This document shows, piece after piece, positions 17,036 through 24,802 of a stretch of DNA of 44,560 nucleotides; position 1 is the first letter of the stretch, and every line of letters starts with the position of its first letter. The notes beneath the pieces were generated by a model. The model did no database searches. It was not told the origin of the DNA and saw only the letters and a program-made list of their open reading frames with translations. Position numbers and translations under genes: made by a program. Source of the stretch: Deltaproteobacteria bacterium (GTDB lineage Bacteria; Myxococcota_A; Polyangia; Polyangiales; JADJMO01); the NCBI GenBank assembly GCA_022843175.1, contig JALHOE010000050.1, forward strand, positions 1 to 44,560, read 5' to 3'.

Positions 17036-18109
17036 GTGCGACTCCCCTCCACCCAGCGCCATCGTCCGACCGCGATGCTCCTCGCGATCACGATCGCAGC
17101 CGCGCCCTTCGCGGCATTCGCGGGCCCGGCCGAGGACAAGGCGACCGCGCGCGAGCTCGCGAAAGAGGGCATCGCCGCGGAGCAGAAGGGCGACTGCGCC
17201 ACGGCGATCGATCGCCTGGAGCGCGCCGAGTCGCTGTTCCACGCGCCGCCGCACCTGCAGTTCCTCGCGCGGTGTTACGGCAAGGTCGGCCGCCTCGTCG
17301 ACGCCACGGAGACCTGGCGCAGGCTCACGCTCGAGCCGCTCCCCGCCAACGCGCCCCCCGCGTTCAAGGACGCGATCACCGAGGCCAAGCTCGAGCTCCC
17401 GAAGCTGGAGCCGCGCCTCGGTCACCTCACGCTCCGCGCCGCCCAGAAGTACGACGGCTTCGCCGCCGAGGTCGACGGCAAGGCCTGGCCCACGGCGGCG
17501 CTCGACGTCCCGCGGATCATCGACCCCGGCAAGCACGTCATTCGCGCCCGCGCCATCGGCTACAAGACCTCCGAGGAGTCCGTCGACATCGGCGAGGGCA
17601 AGAGCGAGAGCGTCACGCTCACGCTCGAGGCGGGTACCGATCCCGGGGGCACGCCGCCCGTCGCTTCGTCGTCGTCGTCATCCTCATCCTCATCCTCCGC
17701 CGCGCCGACCGCGTCGACCTCGGTCGCGCCCACCAGTTCCTCGACCTCCGATCGCCCGCCCACCGGCTCGAGCCCGCTGAAGACGGCCGGCTTCGTCACG
17801 CTCTCGGTCGGCGTCGCCGCCCTCGCGGGGGGCGTCGTGGTGGGGCTCATCGGGACCAACAAGTTCAACAGTCTCAAAGCGGACTGCGCTGCGCCAAAGT
17901 CCTGCCGTGATGCAAGTCAACGCGCCGACGAGGTGGACCGCCTCGAGCTCACGGCCAACATCCTCTACGCCACCGGGGGAATCCTCGCTGCGGCGGGCCT
18001 GACCATGGTCCTGCTCGCCCCCTCCGGCAAGCAGTCACCCCCCCCCGTAAGCCTGCAGTTTTCGCCCGGCCCCTCCGGCGGACATGTCTCGTTGACCGGT
18101 TCGTTCTAG
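17036..18109 (+). CDS. TPR / PEGA-domain envelope protein with poly-Ser linker
   Basis: 357 residues from GTG at 17036. The signal peptide cleaves after AAFAGPA. A TPR-like part (ARELAKEGIAAEQKGDCATA; ESLFHAPPHLQFLARCYGKV) is followed by a PEGA-like beta domain (PGKHVIRARAIGYKTSEESV), the surface-exposed module often seen in this group. Next is a run of 11 serines, a Thr/Ser linker, a membrane helix at about 248-272, a short Cys-containing loop (CAAPKSC) and a second helix at about 306-325. Such proteins are abundant in Polyangia beside kinases. The kinase at 18121 starts 11 bases downstream, so they are probably co-transcribed. Confidence 0.82.
   Translation: MRLPSTQRHRPTAMLLAITIAAAPFAAFAGPAEDKATARELAKEGIAAEQKGDCATAIDRLERAESLFHAPPHLQFLARCYGKVGRLVDATETWRRLTLEPLPANAPPAFKDAITEAKLELPKLEPRLGHLTLRAAQKYDGFAAEVDGKAWPTAALDVPRIIDPGKHVIRARAIGYKTSEESVDIGEGKSESVTLTLEAGTDPGGTPPVASSSSSSSSSSSAAPTASTSVAPTSSSTSDRPPTGSSPLKTAGFVTLSVGVAALAGGVVVGLIGTNKFNSLKADCAAPKSCRDASQRADEVDRLELTANILYATGGILAAAGLTMVLLAPSGKQSPPPVSLQFSPGPSGGHVSLTGSF
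17666..17698 (+). repeat. In-frame trinucleotide repeat coding for 11 serines
   Basis: Four TCG codons followed by alternating TCA and TCC codons form a perfect serine run inside the TPR/PEGA gene. Slippage here by whole codons would change the linker length without a frameshift. Confidence 0.8.
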
Positions 18110-18120
18110 ACTAGGCCGCG

Positions 18121-19557
18121 ATGGTCGAATCGGTCGTCGAGGAGCTTGCGCGCAAGCGCCTCGGCAGAACCATCAAGGGCAAGTGGCGTCTCGATCGCCT
18201 GATCGGCGTTGGAGGCATGGCCGCGGTGTACGCCGCCACGCATCGCAACGGCGCGCGGGTCGCCATCAAGATGCTCCACCCGACGATCAGCGCGTCGCAG
18301 CAGATCCGCGCGCGGTTCATTCGCGAGGGCTACCTCGCCAACAAGGTCGACCACCCCGGCGTGGTCCGCGTGCTCGACGACGACGTCGACGACACCGATC
18401 AGTCGGCGTTCCTCGTCATGGACCTGGTCGTCGGCTCCACCCTCGCCGAGCGCGCCATGGAGCGCCTGCTCGATGCGGGCGAGGTGCTCGACGTGGCCGA
18501 GCAGGTCCTGCTCGTGCTGCACGCCGCCCACGAGAAGAGCATCGTCCACCGCGACCTCAAGCCGGACAATCTCCTCGTCGACAAGGACGGCAAGATCCAC
18601 GTCCTCGACTTCGGCATCGCGCGCCTGCTCGACGACGTCACCGGCGGAATCACGTCCACCAAGACCGGCACCGCGTTCGGCACGCCCGGGTTCATGGCCC
18701 CCGAGCAGGCGCTCGGAAAGACGGCGCAGATCTCCGCGCGCACCGACCTCTACGCCCTCGGCGCCACGCTGTTCGCGCTCGTATGCGGAGACTTCGTCCA
18801 CGCCGCCGAGAATCCGCAGGAGCTCCTGGTGCTCGTCGCCACGCAGCCCGCGCGTTCGCTCGCGGAGCTCGCGCCGTCGATGCACCCGGACGTCGTCGCC
18901 ATCATCGACAAGTCCACCCGCAACGTGCCCGAGGAGCGCTGGTCGTCGGCGGCCGCGATGCTCGAAGCCGTGCGGAGCGCGCGCACGCGGCTCGGCGTCA
19001 CCAGCACACGCGTCCTCCCGCTCAACCTCAACCTCACCCCGCCGCCCGGCGACATCGCGCCGTACCGACGCACGCCCGACCACTCGCCCGCGCCCCCGGC
19101 ACCGACGCCGGTGCCGCTGTTCGCGGCTCCGGAGCGCAACTCGCATCCCGATCCGATGGCCTACGCGCCGAGCGATCCGCCGAGCGGAATCGGCCCCACG
19201 CCGTTCACCGTCCACAGCGACGACGAGCCGGCCGTCCCGCAGCGCCGTCCCAAGCTCGTCCCCGTCGCGATCGCGTTCGGCATCGCCGCGCTCATCGCGG
19301 TCATCGCGGTCGTCACGTCGAACGGCCGGCGCGCAGACCTCAAGCCCGCGGCCGCCCCGACGCCCACCGCCACCGAAGAGCCCAAGTCCGCGAAGCCCGC
19401 CGAGACCGCCGCCCCCGAGGCCACGCCGAGCGACACCGCCAGCGTCGCCGCGCCGAGCACCACCCCGTCGCCCAAGGCCACCGCGGCCAAGACCGGCGTC
19501 GTGAAGGTGAAGCCGGTGCCGAGCGCGAGCCAGAAGAAGATCGACGTCGGCTACTGA
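18121..19557 (+). CDS. Transmembrane Ser/Thr protein kinase
   Basis: 478 residues from ATG at 18121. A complete Hanks-type kinase domain covers about 22-285: glycine-rich loop GVGGMAAVY (29-37), Lys50 in VAIKML, HRDLKPDN (143-150), DFG (163-165), GTPGFMAPEQ with APE at 193-195. All catalytic residues are intact, in contrast to the kinase at 12827. A juxtamembrane Pro-rich region, one membrane helix (about 380-399) and an Ala/Pro/Thr-rich extracytoplasmic tail follow. There is no recognisable sensor domain outside, only low complexity. The gene closes the plus-strand kinase/envelope cluster and ends 14 bases before the convergent cbb3 operon. Confidence 0.94.
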   Translation: MVESVVEELARKRLGRTIKGKWRLDRLIGVGGMAAVYAATHRNGARVAIKMLHPTISASQQIRARFIREGYLANKVDHPGVVRVLDDDVDDTDQSAFLVMDLVVGSTLAERAMERLLDAGEVLDVAEQVLLVLHAAHEKSIVHRDLKPDNLLVDKDGKIHVLDFGIARLLDDVTGGITSTKTGTAFGTPGFMAPEQALGKTAQISARTDLYALGATLFALVCGDFVHAAENPQELLVLVATQPARSLAELAPSMHPDVVAIIDKSTRNVPEERWSSAAAMLEAVRSARTRLGVTSTRVLPLNLNLTPPPGDIAPYRRTPDHSPAPPAPTPVPLFAAPERNSHPDPMAYAPSDPPSGIGPTPFTVHSDDEPAVPQRRPKLVPVAIAFGIAALIAVIAVVTSNGRRADLKPAAAPTPTATEEPKSAKPAETAAPEATPSDTASVAAPSTTPSPKATAAKTGVVKVKPVPSASQKKIDVGY

Positions 19558-19571
19558 GCTCTACGGGCGCG

Positions 19572-20192
19572 CTACGGGTGCTTCGCTGCGCAGCAGGCGT
19601 GCGGCTGTTGGACGCGTGTGGCCTGGAAGGCCGTGAGCGCGGCCACGGCGAAGAGCGCGCCGGCAGCGACGCGGCGGAGGTGGCCGAAGCGCTTCGCGAG
19701 CGACGTCGCGCCGAGCACCGCGCCGACGAGCGCAGGCGTGCTCGCGAGCGCGAACGCGGCCATCGCGAGCGAGCCGGCGACCGCGCCGCCGCTGGTGCTC
19801 GCGACGATCCACCCCGAGAGCAGCGCCCCACAGGGGAACAACGACGTCGCCGCGCCGAGCAGGCCCGGGTGGAAGCTCTTCTTGCGTCGGAGCGGGACGA
19901 GCGCGCGATCGGGCGGCGGGCGCAGCAGCTTGATCGCGGAGCGGACGAGCACGAACGCCGCGATGGCCGCCGCTGCGATGCGGATCGGCACCTGGTGGCT
20001 CCCGGTCAGCGGCGCGCCGATCGCGCCGATCGCGGCGCCGACGAGCGTGTAACCGACGAGCCGCGCGACCGCGTAGGTGCTGAGCGAGCTGCGCGAGGAG
20101 CAGCTCGCGACGGCGATCGGACCGCACATCGTCACGCAATGGAACGACGACGCGAGCCCCACGCCGGCGCCGGCGACGAGCGCGGTGATCAC
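19572..20192 (-). CDS. TauE/SafE-type (UreH-like) membrane protein of the cbb3 operon
   Basis: 206 residues from GTG at 20192, overlapping the ccoG stop by four bases (GTGA). Six or so membrane helices are visible. The first bears FHCVTMCGP (Cys19 and Cys23), the CxxxC signature of the UreH-like branch of sulfite-exporter/DsbD-like proteins, and the short tail ends HACCAAKHP. Members of this branch are repeatedly found at the end of cbb3 oxidase operons and are thought to help copper or redox handling during oxidase assembly. Annotation as a sulfite exporter would be by family name only. It is the last gene of the operon. Confidence 0.85.
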   Translation of the reverse strand: MITALVAGAGVGLASSFHCVTMCGPIAVASCSSRSSLSTYAVARLVGYTLVGAAIGAIGAPLTGSHQVPIRIAAAAIAAFVLVRSAIKLLRPPPDRALVPLRRKKSFHPGLLGAATSLFPCGALLSGWIVASTSGGAVAGSLAMAAFALASTPALVGAVLGATSLAKRFGHLRRVAAGALFAVAALTAFQATRVQQPHACCAAKHP

Positions 20193-21562
20193 AGCCCACC
20201 CACCGGTCCGAGGACGACCGCGTTCACGCTGCGCACCGTGCCGTCGGCGGCACGGACCTCGACGGTGATCGGGACCGAGCTCTTGCCGCGCGGGATCGTC
20301 GCCACGATCGGCACGGTGGTGCGGCCGAAACCGGCGAGCTCGACCCGCGCGATGGGAATGACGAACGCGACACCCTCGCCCCTCGCCGAAACCACGAACG
20401 TCTCCGGGTCGTTGCGCTTGTTGACGATGTGCACGGTAAACGCGTTGCGCACGTCGGTACCATCGAGCACGAACGGCGCGGCGCCGACGCGAGCGAGCCC
20501 GGCCTCGAACGTGGTGTGCCCGCGGAACGCGAACACGGCGCCGACCACCCAGAGCAGCGTGACCGCAGCGTAGAGATAGATCCGGAAGCGGAGCACCTTG
20601 GCCTTGCCGCCCTCGAGGACGTTGGTGGCCGCGTGGCGGATGAGCCCGCGCGGCCGCTCGAGCTTGTCCATGATCTGATCGCAGGCGTCGATGCACTGCG
20701 CGCAGTTGATGCAGTCGGGCTGGAGGCCATTGCGAACGTCGATGCCCATCGGGCACACGACCACGCACCGCTTGCAGTCGACGCAGTCGCCGGTGGTCGT
20801 CCCCACCTTGCCGCGCGGCTCGCCGCGGATGGCGTCGTAACCGACGACGACGGTGTCCTTGTCGATCAACACCGACTGGAGGCGACCGTAGGGGCAGACG
20901 CCGACGCAGGTCTGCTCGCGGAAGCGCGCGAAGTTGCCGTAGAAGAGGGCAGTGAGGCCGGTGGCCCAGCCGAAGGCCTCGGGGTGGCGCCCCGGCCCCT
21001 CGCCGATCATCGCCCACAGCTTCCAGGGCGTGACGAAGTAGCCGACGAAGATGTGCGCGACGAGCGCCGCGGTCAGCACGAACAGCGTCTGCTTGAGGAC
21101 CTTCTTGAAGGTCTTCGAGAGGCCCCACGGCGCCTTGTCGAGGCGGATGCGCGCCTCGCGATCACCCTCGATCAGGCGCTCGATCGGGCGAAAGAAGCCC
21201 TCGAGGAACACCGTCTGGGGGCACGCCCACCCGCACCACACGCGACCGAGGAACGTGGTGGCGATCACCAGTGCGAGGCCGATGCCGCCCAGCACGAACA
21301 CCAATAGCCAGGCGTCCTGCGCGCCGAAGGTGGCGCCGAAGATGAAGAAGCGGCGCTGCGCGACGTCGAGTTGCATGACCGGATGGCCCCGCATCTCGAG
21401 GAACGGCAGCACCGCCCACAGCACGACGAGCAGGCCAAACACGATGCGGCGCGCACGTAGCCACCGTCCATGTACGTCCGCGGGGTAAACCCAGTTGCGG
21501 GTTCCATCGGCACGAAGGGACGTCTGGACTTCCTGGATCACGGGCAGGCGCACGCCGGCCAT
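20189..21562 (-). CDS. ccoG: CcoG: iron-sulfur membrane protein for cbb3 oxidase maturation
   Basis: 457 residues, the normal length. Helices near the N-terminus are followed by WCGWACPQTVF (Cys110, Cys114) and EQTCVGVCPYGR. Two full 4Fe-4S ferredoxin motifs come next, Cys260-263-266-270 and Cys284-287-290-294, then another helix and the immunoglobulin-like C-terminal domain typical of FixG/CcoG. CcoG is known as a cupric reductase that supplies Cu(I) for the oxidase CuB centre. It lies four bases after ccoP and is translationally coupled to the TauE/SafE-like gene. No ccoH/fixH gene is found in this operon. Confidence 0.95.
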   Translation of the reverse strand: MAGVRLPVIQEVQTSLRADGTRNWVYPADVHGRWLRARRIVFGLLVVLWAVLPFLEMRGHPVMQLDVAQRRFFIFGATFGAQDAWLLVFVLGGIGLALVIATTFLGRVWCGWACPQTVFLEGFFRPIERLIEGDREARIRLDKAPWGLSKTFKKVLKQTLFVLTAALVAHIFVGYFVTPWKLWAMIGEGPGRHPEAFGWATGLTALFYGNFARFREQTCVGVCPYGRLQSVLIDKDTVVVGYDAIRGEPRGKVGTTTGDCVDCKRCVVVCPMGIDVRNGLQPDCINCAQCIDACDQIMDKLERPRGLIRHAATNVLEGGKAKVLRFRIYLYAAVTLLWVVGAVFAFRGHTTFEAGLARVGAAPFVLDGTDVRNAFTVHIVNKRNDPETFVVSARGEGVAFVIPIARVELAGFGRTTVPIVATIPRGKSSVPITVEVRAADGTVRSVNAVVLGPVGGL

Positions 21563-21566
21563 AGGA

Positions 21567-22142
21567 CTACAGCTCCGGTTCTCCCTGGGGCGCCTTGCCG
21601 CCCGGGGCCTTGGTGTTCTTCAACGTGAGCACGTAGGCCGACACGAGCCGCACGCGCTCCTCGCCGAGCGAGCCCCCCCATGCGGGCATGCCCTTGGCGA
21701 CGACGCCGTCCTTGATCGTTCCGTAGATCTTGGTCGGCGCACCGCCGTGCATCCAGAACTCGTCGGTGAGGTTCGGACCGATCCCGCCGCCGCCGGTCGC
21801 CGCGTGGCACGGCGCGCAGGTAGTGGCGAACACCGTCTTCCCGTCCTCGAGGCTCTTTCCGTCCTTGGCGAGCGCCGCGAGGCTCTCGTTGGTGACCGAG
21901 CCGAGGGCCTTCATCTTCTGCGCCTCCTCGGCCGCGACGAGGTCCATCTCGGCCTGGTAGGCAGCGCGCGGCGAGGCGGTCGTCTTGAACGCCTCCGCGC
22001 TGAGCCAGTACGCGGCCCCGAAGGTGATGGTGCCGAAGAAGATCCACAGCCACCAACGCGGGAGCGCGTTGTCGCACTCCTCGATGCCGTCGTAGACGTG
22101 GACGACCTTGTCCTTCTGATCCTTGGTGTTGTGAGCGGACAT
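21567..22142 (-). CDS. ccoP: CcoP-like membrane cytochrome c subunit with a single haem site
   Basis: 191 residues. A cytoplasmic N-terminus (VVHVYDGIEECDNALPRWW, the conserved CcoP start) leads into one membrane helix at about 30-48 (WLWIFFGTITFGAAYWLSA). A periplasmic cytochrome c domain follows with one CxxCH motif (CAPCH) and the distal Met in KGMPAWGG. Canonical CcoP is near 300 residues and carries two haem c; the second domain is absent here, not broken by a visible frameshift. It would pass electrons to the catalytic subunit. It is preceded by ccoQ with one base between stop and start. Confidence 0.93.
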   Translation of the reverse strand: MSAHNTKDQKDKVVHVYDGIEECDNALPRWWLWIFFGTITFGAAYWLSAEAFKTTASPRAAYQAEMDLVAAEEAQKMKALGSVTNESLAALAKDGKSLEDGKTVFATTCAPCHAATGGGGIGPNLTDEFWMHGGAPTKIYGTIKDGVVAKGMPAWGGSLGEERVRLVSAYVLTLKNTKAPGGKAPQGEPEL

Positions 22143-22143
22143 G

Positions 22144-22302
22144 TCAGTCGTCTCCCAGCGGCAGGGAAGCGGTGCGGTCGTAGCTCTCGGCGCGACGCGA
22201 GTAGGTGCGGATGACCTGCGCGACGAACGTCGTGAGGAACAACACGAGCGCGATCAGCGGGAAGATGAGGAGCGAGCTGTGCTCGAGGAGTTGGCGGTAC
22301 AT
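22144..22302 (-). CDS. ccoQ: CcoQ-like small membrane subunit
   Basis: 52 residues: MYRQLLEHSSLLIFPLIALV, then LFLTTFVAQVIRTYSRR and an acidic tail ending GDD. There is a single membrane helix at about 10-31, followed by basic residues. Size, helix and place between ccoO and ccoP fit CcoQ, which stabilises the cbb3 complex. Its ATG shares a base with the ccoNO stop (TGATG), so translation is coupled. The protein is too small for many gene callers. Sequence conservation of CcoQ is low, so the call rests mainly on context. Confidence 0.82.
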   Translation of the reverse strand: MYRQLLEHSSLLIFPLIALVLFLTTFVAQVIRTYSRRAESYDRTASLPLGDD

Positions 22303-24650
22303 CAGTGCATGCTCACGGTTTGGGTCTTCGCCGGGGCCGGCGGAGGCGCGTTCTTTCCGAGGCGCTGCAGGTAGGCGATCAGCGCGACGAGCTCACTGTC
22401 GGGAGAGACCTTGGCGCCGTTCTGCGCGAGGTCGGCGGTGACTTCGGCGGCTTGCGACTTGGCGTCGGCGACCGCGGACTGGACCTGTTGCGGGGTGTAG
22501 GGGACGCCCACCGCGCGCATCGCTCGGAGCTTCGACTCGGTGTTGCTCCAGTCGATCGAGGCCTTGGCGAGGTGGTCGTAGTTGGGCATGTTCGAGCCGG
22601 TCGACACCGAGCGCGGATCGAGCATGTGCTGGTAGTGCCAGAGGTTCGGGTACTTGCCGCCGAGGCGAGACAGGTCTGGCCCGGTGCGCTTGCTACCCCA
22701 CTGGAACGGGTGGTCGAACTTGCTGTCGTTGAGCGTGGAGAGGTCGCCGTACCGCAGCGTCTCGTGACGGAAGGGACGAATCATCTGCGAGTGGCAGTTG
22801 TAACAACCCTCCTTGAGGTAGACGTCGCGACCCTCGAGCTCGAGCGCGCGATAGGGGTGGGTCTCCTTGCCCGCGAGCGCCTTGGTGCCCGCGCCGGAGT
22901 TGGGGATGACGATCGCCGGGATGATCTCGGCAACGCCGCCGATGAGCACCGCGATCACGGTGAGGACGGTGAAGATCATCGTGCGGCCCTCGACCATCGA
23001 GTGCCAGCCCGGCTTGCTGTCGTCCTTGAGCGTCCAGCCGATGAACACCGCGCCGAAGGCGATGCACGCAGCGAGGATGATGAACGCGCCGGCGCCGATG
23101 CCGTCGGTGAGCGCGATGCCCCCGAGCACGAGGATGCAGACCGCGGAGGTGATCACGGGCCACCCGAAGACGATCTTCCGCGCGGGGACCTTCTCCTCGA
23201 CCTCGACCACGTCGACGACGACCTCGGTGGTACCGTCGACCGCCTTGCCCTGACGCGCGGTCTTCACGAGGTTCCACGCCATCATGCACATGCCGGTGAA
23301 GTACATGAGACCGCCGATGAGGCGCATCCAGTACATCGGCTTGATGGCGTCGAGCGTCGCCATGAAGCTCGGGTGCATCAGCGCGCCCTTGGCGTCGATC
23401 GCGCGGAGCATCAGCCCCTGCGTGATGCCGCTCACCCACATCGACACGACGTAGAGCAGGATGCCGATGGTGCCGATCCAGAAGTGCCACTCGGCGGCGC
23501 GCTTGCTGTAGAGCGTCGTGCCGAACAGGCGCGGCACCATCCAGTAGAACATGCCGGCCGCGAGGAACCCGTTCCAGCCGAGGGCGCCGGCGTGCACGTG
23601 GCCGACGATCCAGTCGGTGTAGTGCGCGAGCGCGCTCACGCTCTTGATCGAGAGGAGCGGCCCCTCGAAGGTGGCCATGCCGTAGAACGTGAGGCCGGCG
23701 ACGAAGAACTTGAGCACCGGATCGGTGCGGACCTTGTCCCAGGCGCCGCGGATCGTGAACAGGCCGTTGAGCATGCCGCCCCACGACGGCGCGATGAGGG
23801 CGACGCTGAAGATCATGCCCAGCGTCTGAGCCCAATCGGGCAGCGCCGTGTTGAGCAGGTGGTGCGGGCCCGCCCAGATGTACATGAACACCAGGGCCCA
23901 GAAGTGGATGATCGACAGCCGGTAGCTGTAGACGGGGCGCTCCGCGGCCTTCGGAACGAAGTAGTACATGATGCCGAGGATCGGCGTGGTGAGGAAGAAC
24001 GCGACCGCGTTATGGCCGTACCACCACTGCACCAACGCATCCTGCGCGCCGCCGTACACCGAGTAGCTCTTGAACCACGTGACGGGGATCGCGAGCGAGT
24101 TGACGATGTGGAGCACCGCGACGGTGACGATGGTCGCGATGTAGAACCACACCGCGACGTACAGCTGCTTCTCGTGACGCTTGTAGAGCGTCCAGAAGAA
24201 GTTCACCGCGAAGACGACCCACACCGCGGCGATGGCGATGTCGATCGGCCACTCGAGCTCCGCGTACTCCTTGCCCTGGGTGAAACCCAACGGGAGGGAG
24301 ACCGCGGCGGCGACGATGATCGCCTGCCAGCCCCAGAAGTGGATTCGTCCGAGCTTGCTCGAGGCGATGCGCGCTTTGACCAGCCGCTGCGTCGAGTAGT
24401 AGACGCCGGCGAACATCATGTTGCCGACGAAGGCGAAGATCGCCGCGTTCGTGTGCAGCGGGCGGAGCCGCCCGAAGTTGAACATCGGGTAGACGTTCGC
24501 CTTGAAGAACGCGAGCTGCAGCGCGGCGATGACGCCGATGAGCATCGCGACGATTCCCCACCCCACCGACGCGAACACGAACCAGCGAGCGAGCGAGTCG
24601 TCGTAGGTGATCTTCTTCACTTCCTGCTTGGCAGCGATGACCTGGCTCAT
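22302..24650 (-). CDS. ccoNO: Fused CcoN-CcoO: cbb3 oxidase catalytic subunit joined to the mono-haem cytochrome c subunit
   Basis: 782 residues. Residues 1 to about 465 are CcoN: low-spin haem ligand His66 (RPLHTNAA), CuB ligands His213 (WWYGHNAV), His263 and His264 (WAGPHHLL), and haem ligands in VGHVHAG (His351, His353). After a charged linker (about 465-490) come extra helices at about 495-540. The CcoO part has its helix at 557-580, one CxxCH (CYNCH, 616-620), the conserved SQMIRPFRHET and Met in GSNMPNYDHL. It reduces oxygen to water and pumps protons at low oxygen. A ccoN-ccoO fusion is known in several groups, notably Bacteroidota. The start overlaps the ccoS stop by ATGA. Confidence 0.96.
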   Translation of the reverse strand: MSQVIAAKQEVKKITYDDSLARWFVFASVGWGIVAMLIGVIAALQLAFFKANVYPMFNFGRLRPLHTNAAIFAFVGNMMFAGVYYSTQRLVKARIASSKLGRIHFWGWQAIIVAAAVSLPLGFTQGKEYAELEWPIDIAIAAVWVVFAVNFFWTLYKRHEKQLYVAVWFYIATIVTVAVLHIVNSLAIPVTWFKSYSVYGGAQDALVQWWYGHNAVAFFLTTPILGIMYYFVPKAAERPVYSYRLSIIHFWALVFMYIWAGPHHLLNTALPDWAQTLGMIFSVALIAPSWGGMLNGLFTIRGAWDKVRTDPVLKFFVAGLTFYGMATFEGPLLSIKSVSALAHYTDWIVGHVHAGALGWNGFLAAGMFYWMVPRLFGTTLYSKRAAEWHFWIGTIGILLYVVSMWVSGITQGLMLRAIDAKGALMHPSFMATLDAIKPMYWMRLIGGLMYFTGMCMMAWNLVKTARQGKAVDGTTEVVVDVVEVEEKVPARKIVFGWPVITSAVCILVLGGIALTDGIGAGAFIILAACIAFGAVFIGWTLKDDSKPGWHSMVEGRTMIFTVLTVIAVLIGGVAEIIPAIVIPNSGAGTKALAGKETHPYRALELEGRDVYLKEGCYNCHSQMIRPFRHETLRYGDLSTLNDSKFDHPFQWGSKRTGPDLSRLGGKYPNLWHYQHMLDPRSVSTGSNMPNYDHLAKASIDWSNTESKLRAMRAVGVPYTPQQVQSAVADAKSQAAEVTADLAQNGAKVSPDSELVALIAYLQRLGKNAPPPAPAKTQTVSMH

Positions 24651-24802
24651 TTCTTCTTCTCTCCGTCGTCGTCCTCGATGGGAAAGAGTGCGAGTCGGTC
24701 GGCGTGCTCGACGTCTCGCTGACGCGTGGAGAACGCGAACATCAGGAGAGAGCCGACGACGAGGAGCAGGCTCACGAAGATCTGGAGGTAGATGACGTCC
24801 AT
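24647..24802 (-). CDS. ccoS: CcoS: small cbb3 oxidase assembly protein
   Basis: 51 residues: MDVIYLQIFVSLLLVVGSLL, MFAFSTRQRDVEHADRLALF, then an acidic and lysine tail. The single membrane helix followed by the FSTRQRD...D-R-x-A-L-F-P motif is the CcoS signature. CcoS is needed for placing haem and copper into CcoN. The ATG at 24802 lies inside the 3' end of ccoI (31-base overlap), and its TGA overlaps the ccoNO ATG. The gene is short and easily missed in annotation. Confidence 0.92.
   Translation of the reverse strand: MDVIYLQIFVSLLLVVGSLLMFAFSTRQRDVEHADRLALFPIEDDDGEKKK

Noticed and set aside
22305-24722. An 805-codon open frame opposite ccoNO
   Set aside because: Composition is Arg/Asp/Glu/His with no hydrophobic core; it is the antisense shadow of the oxidase gene.
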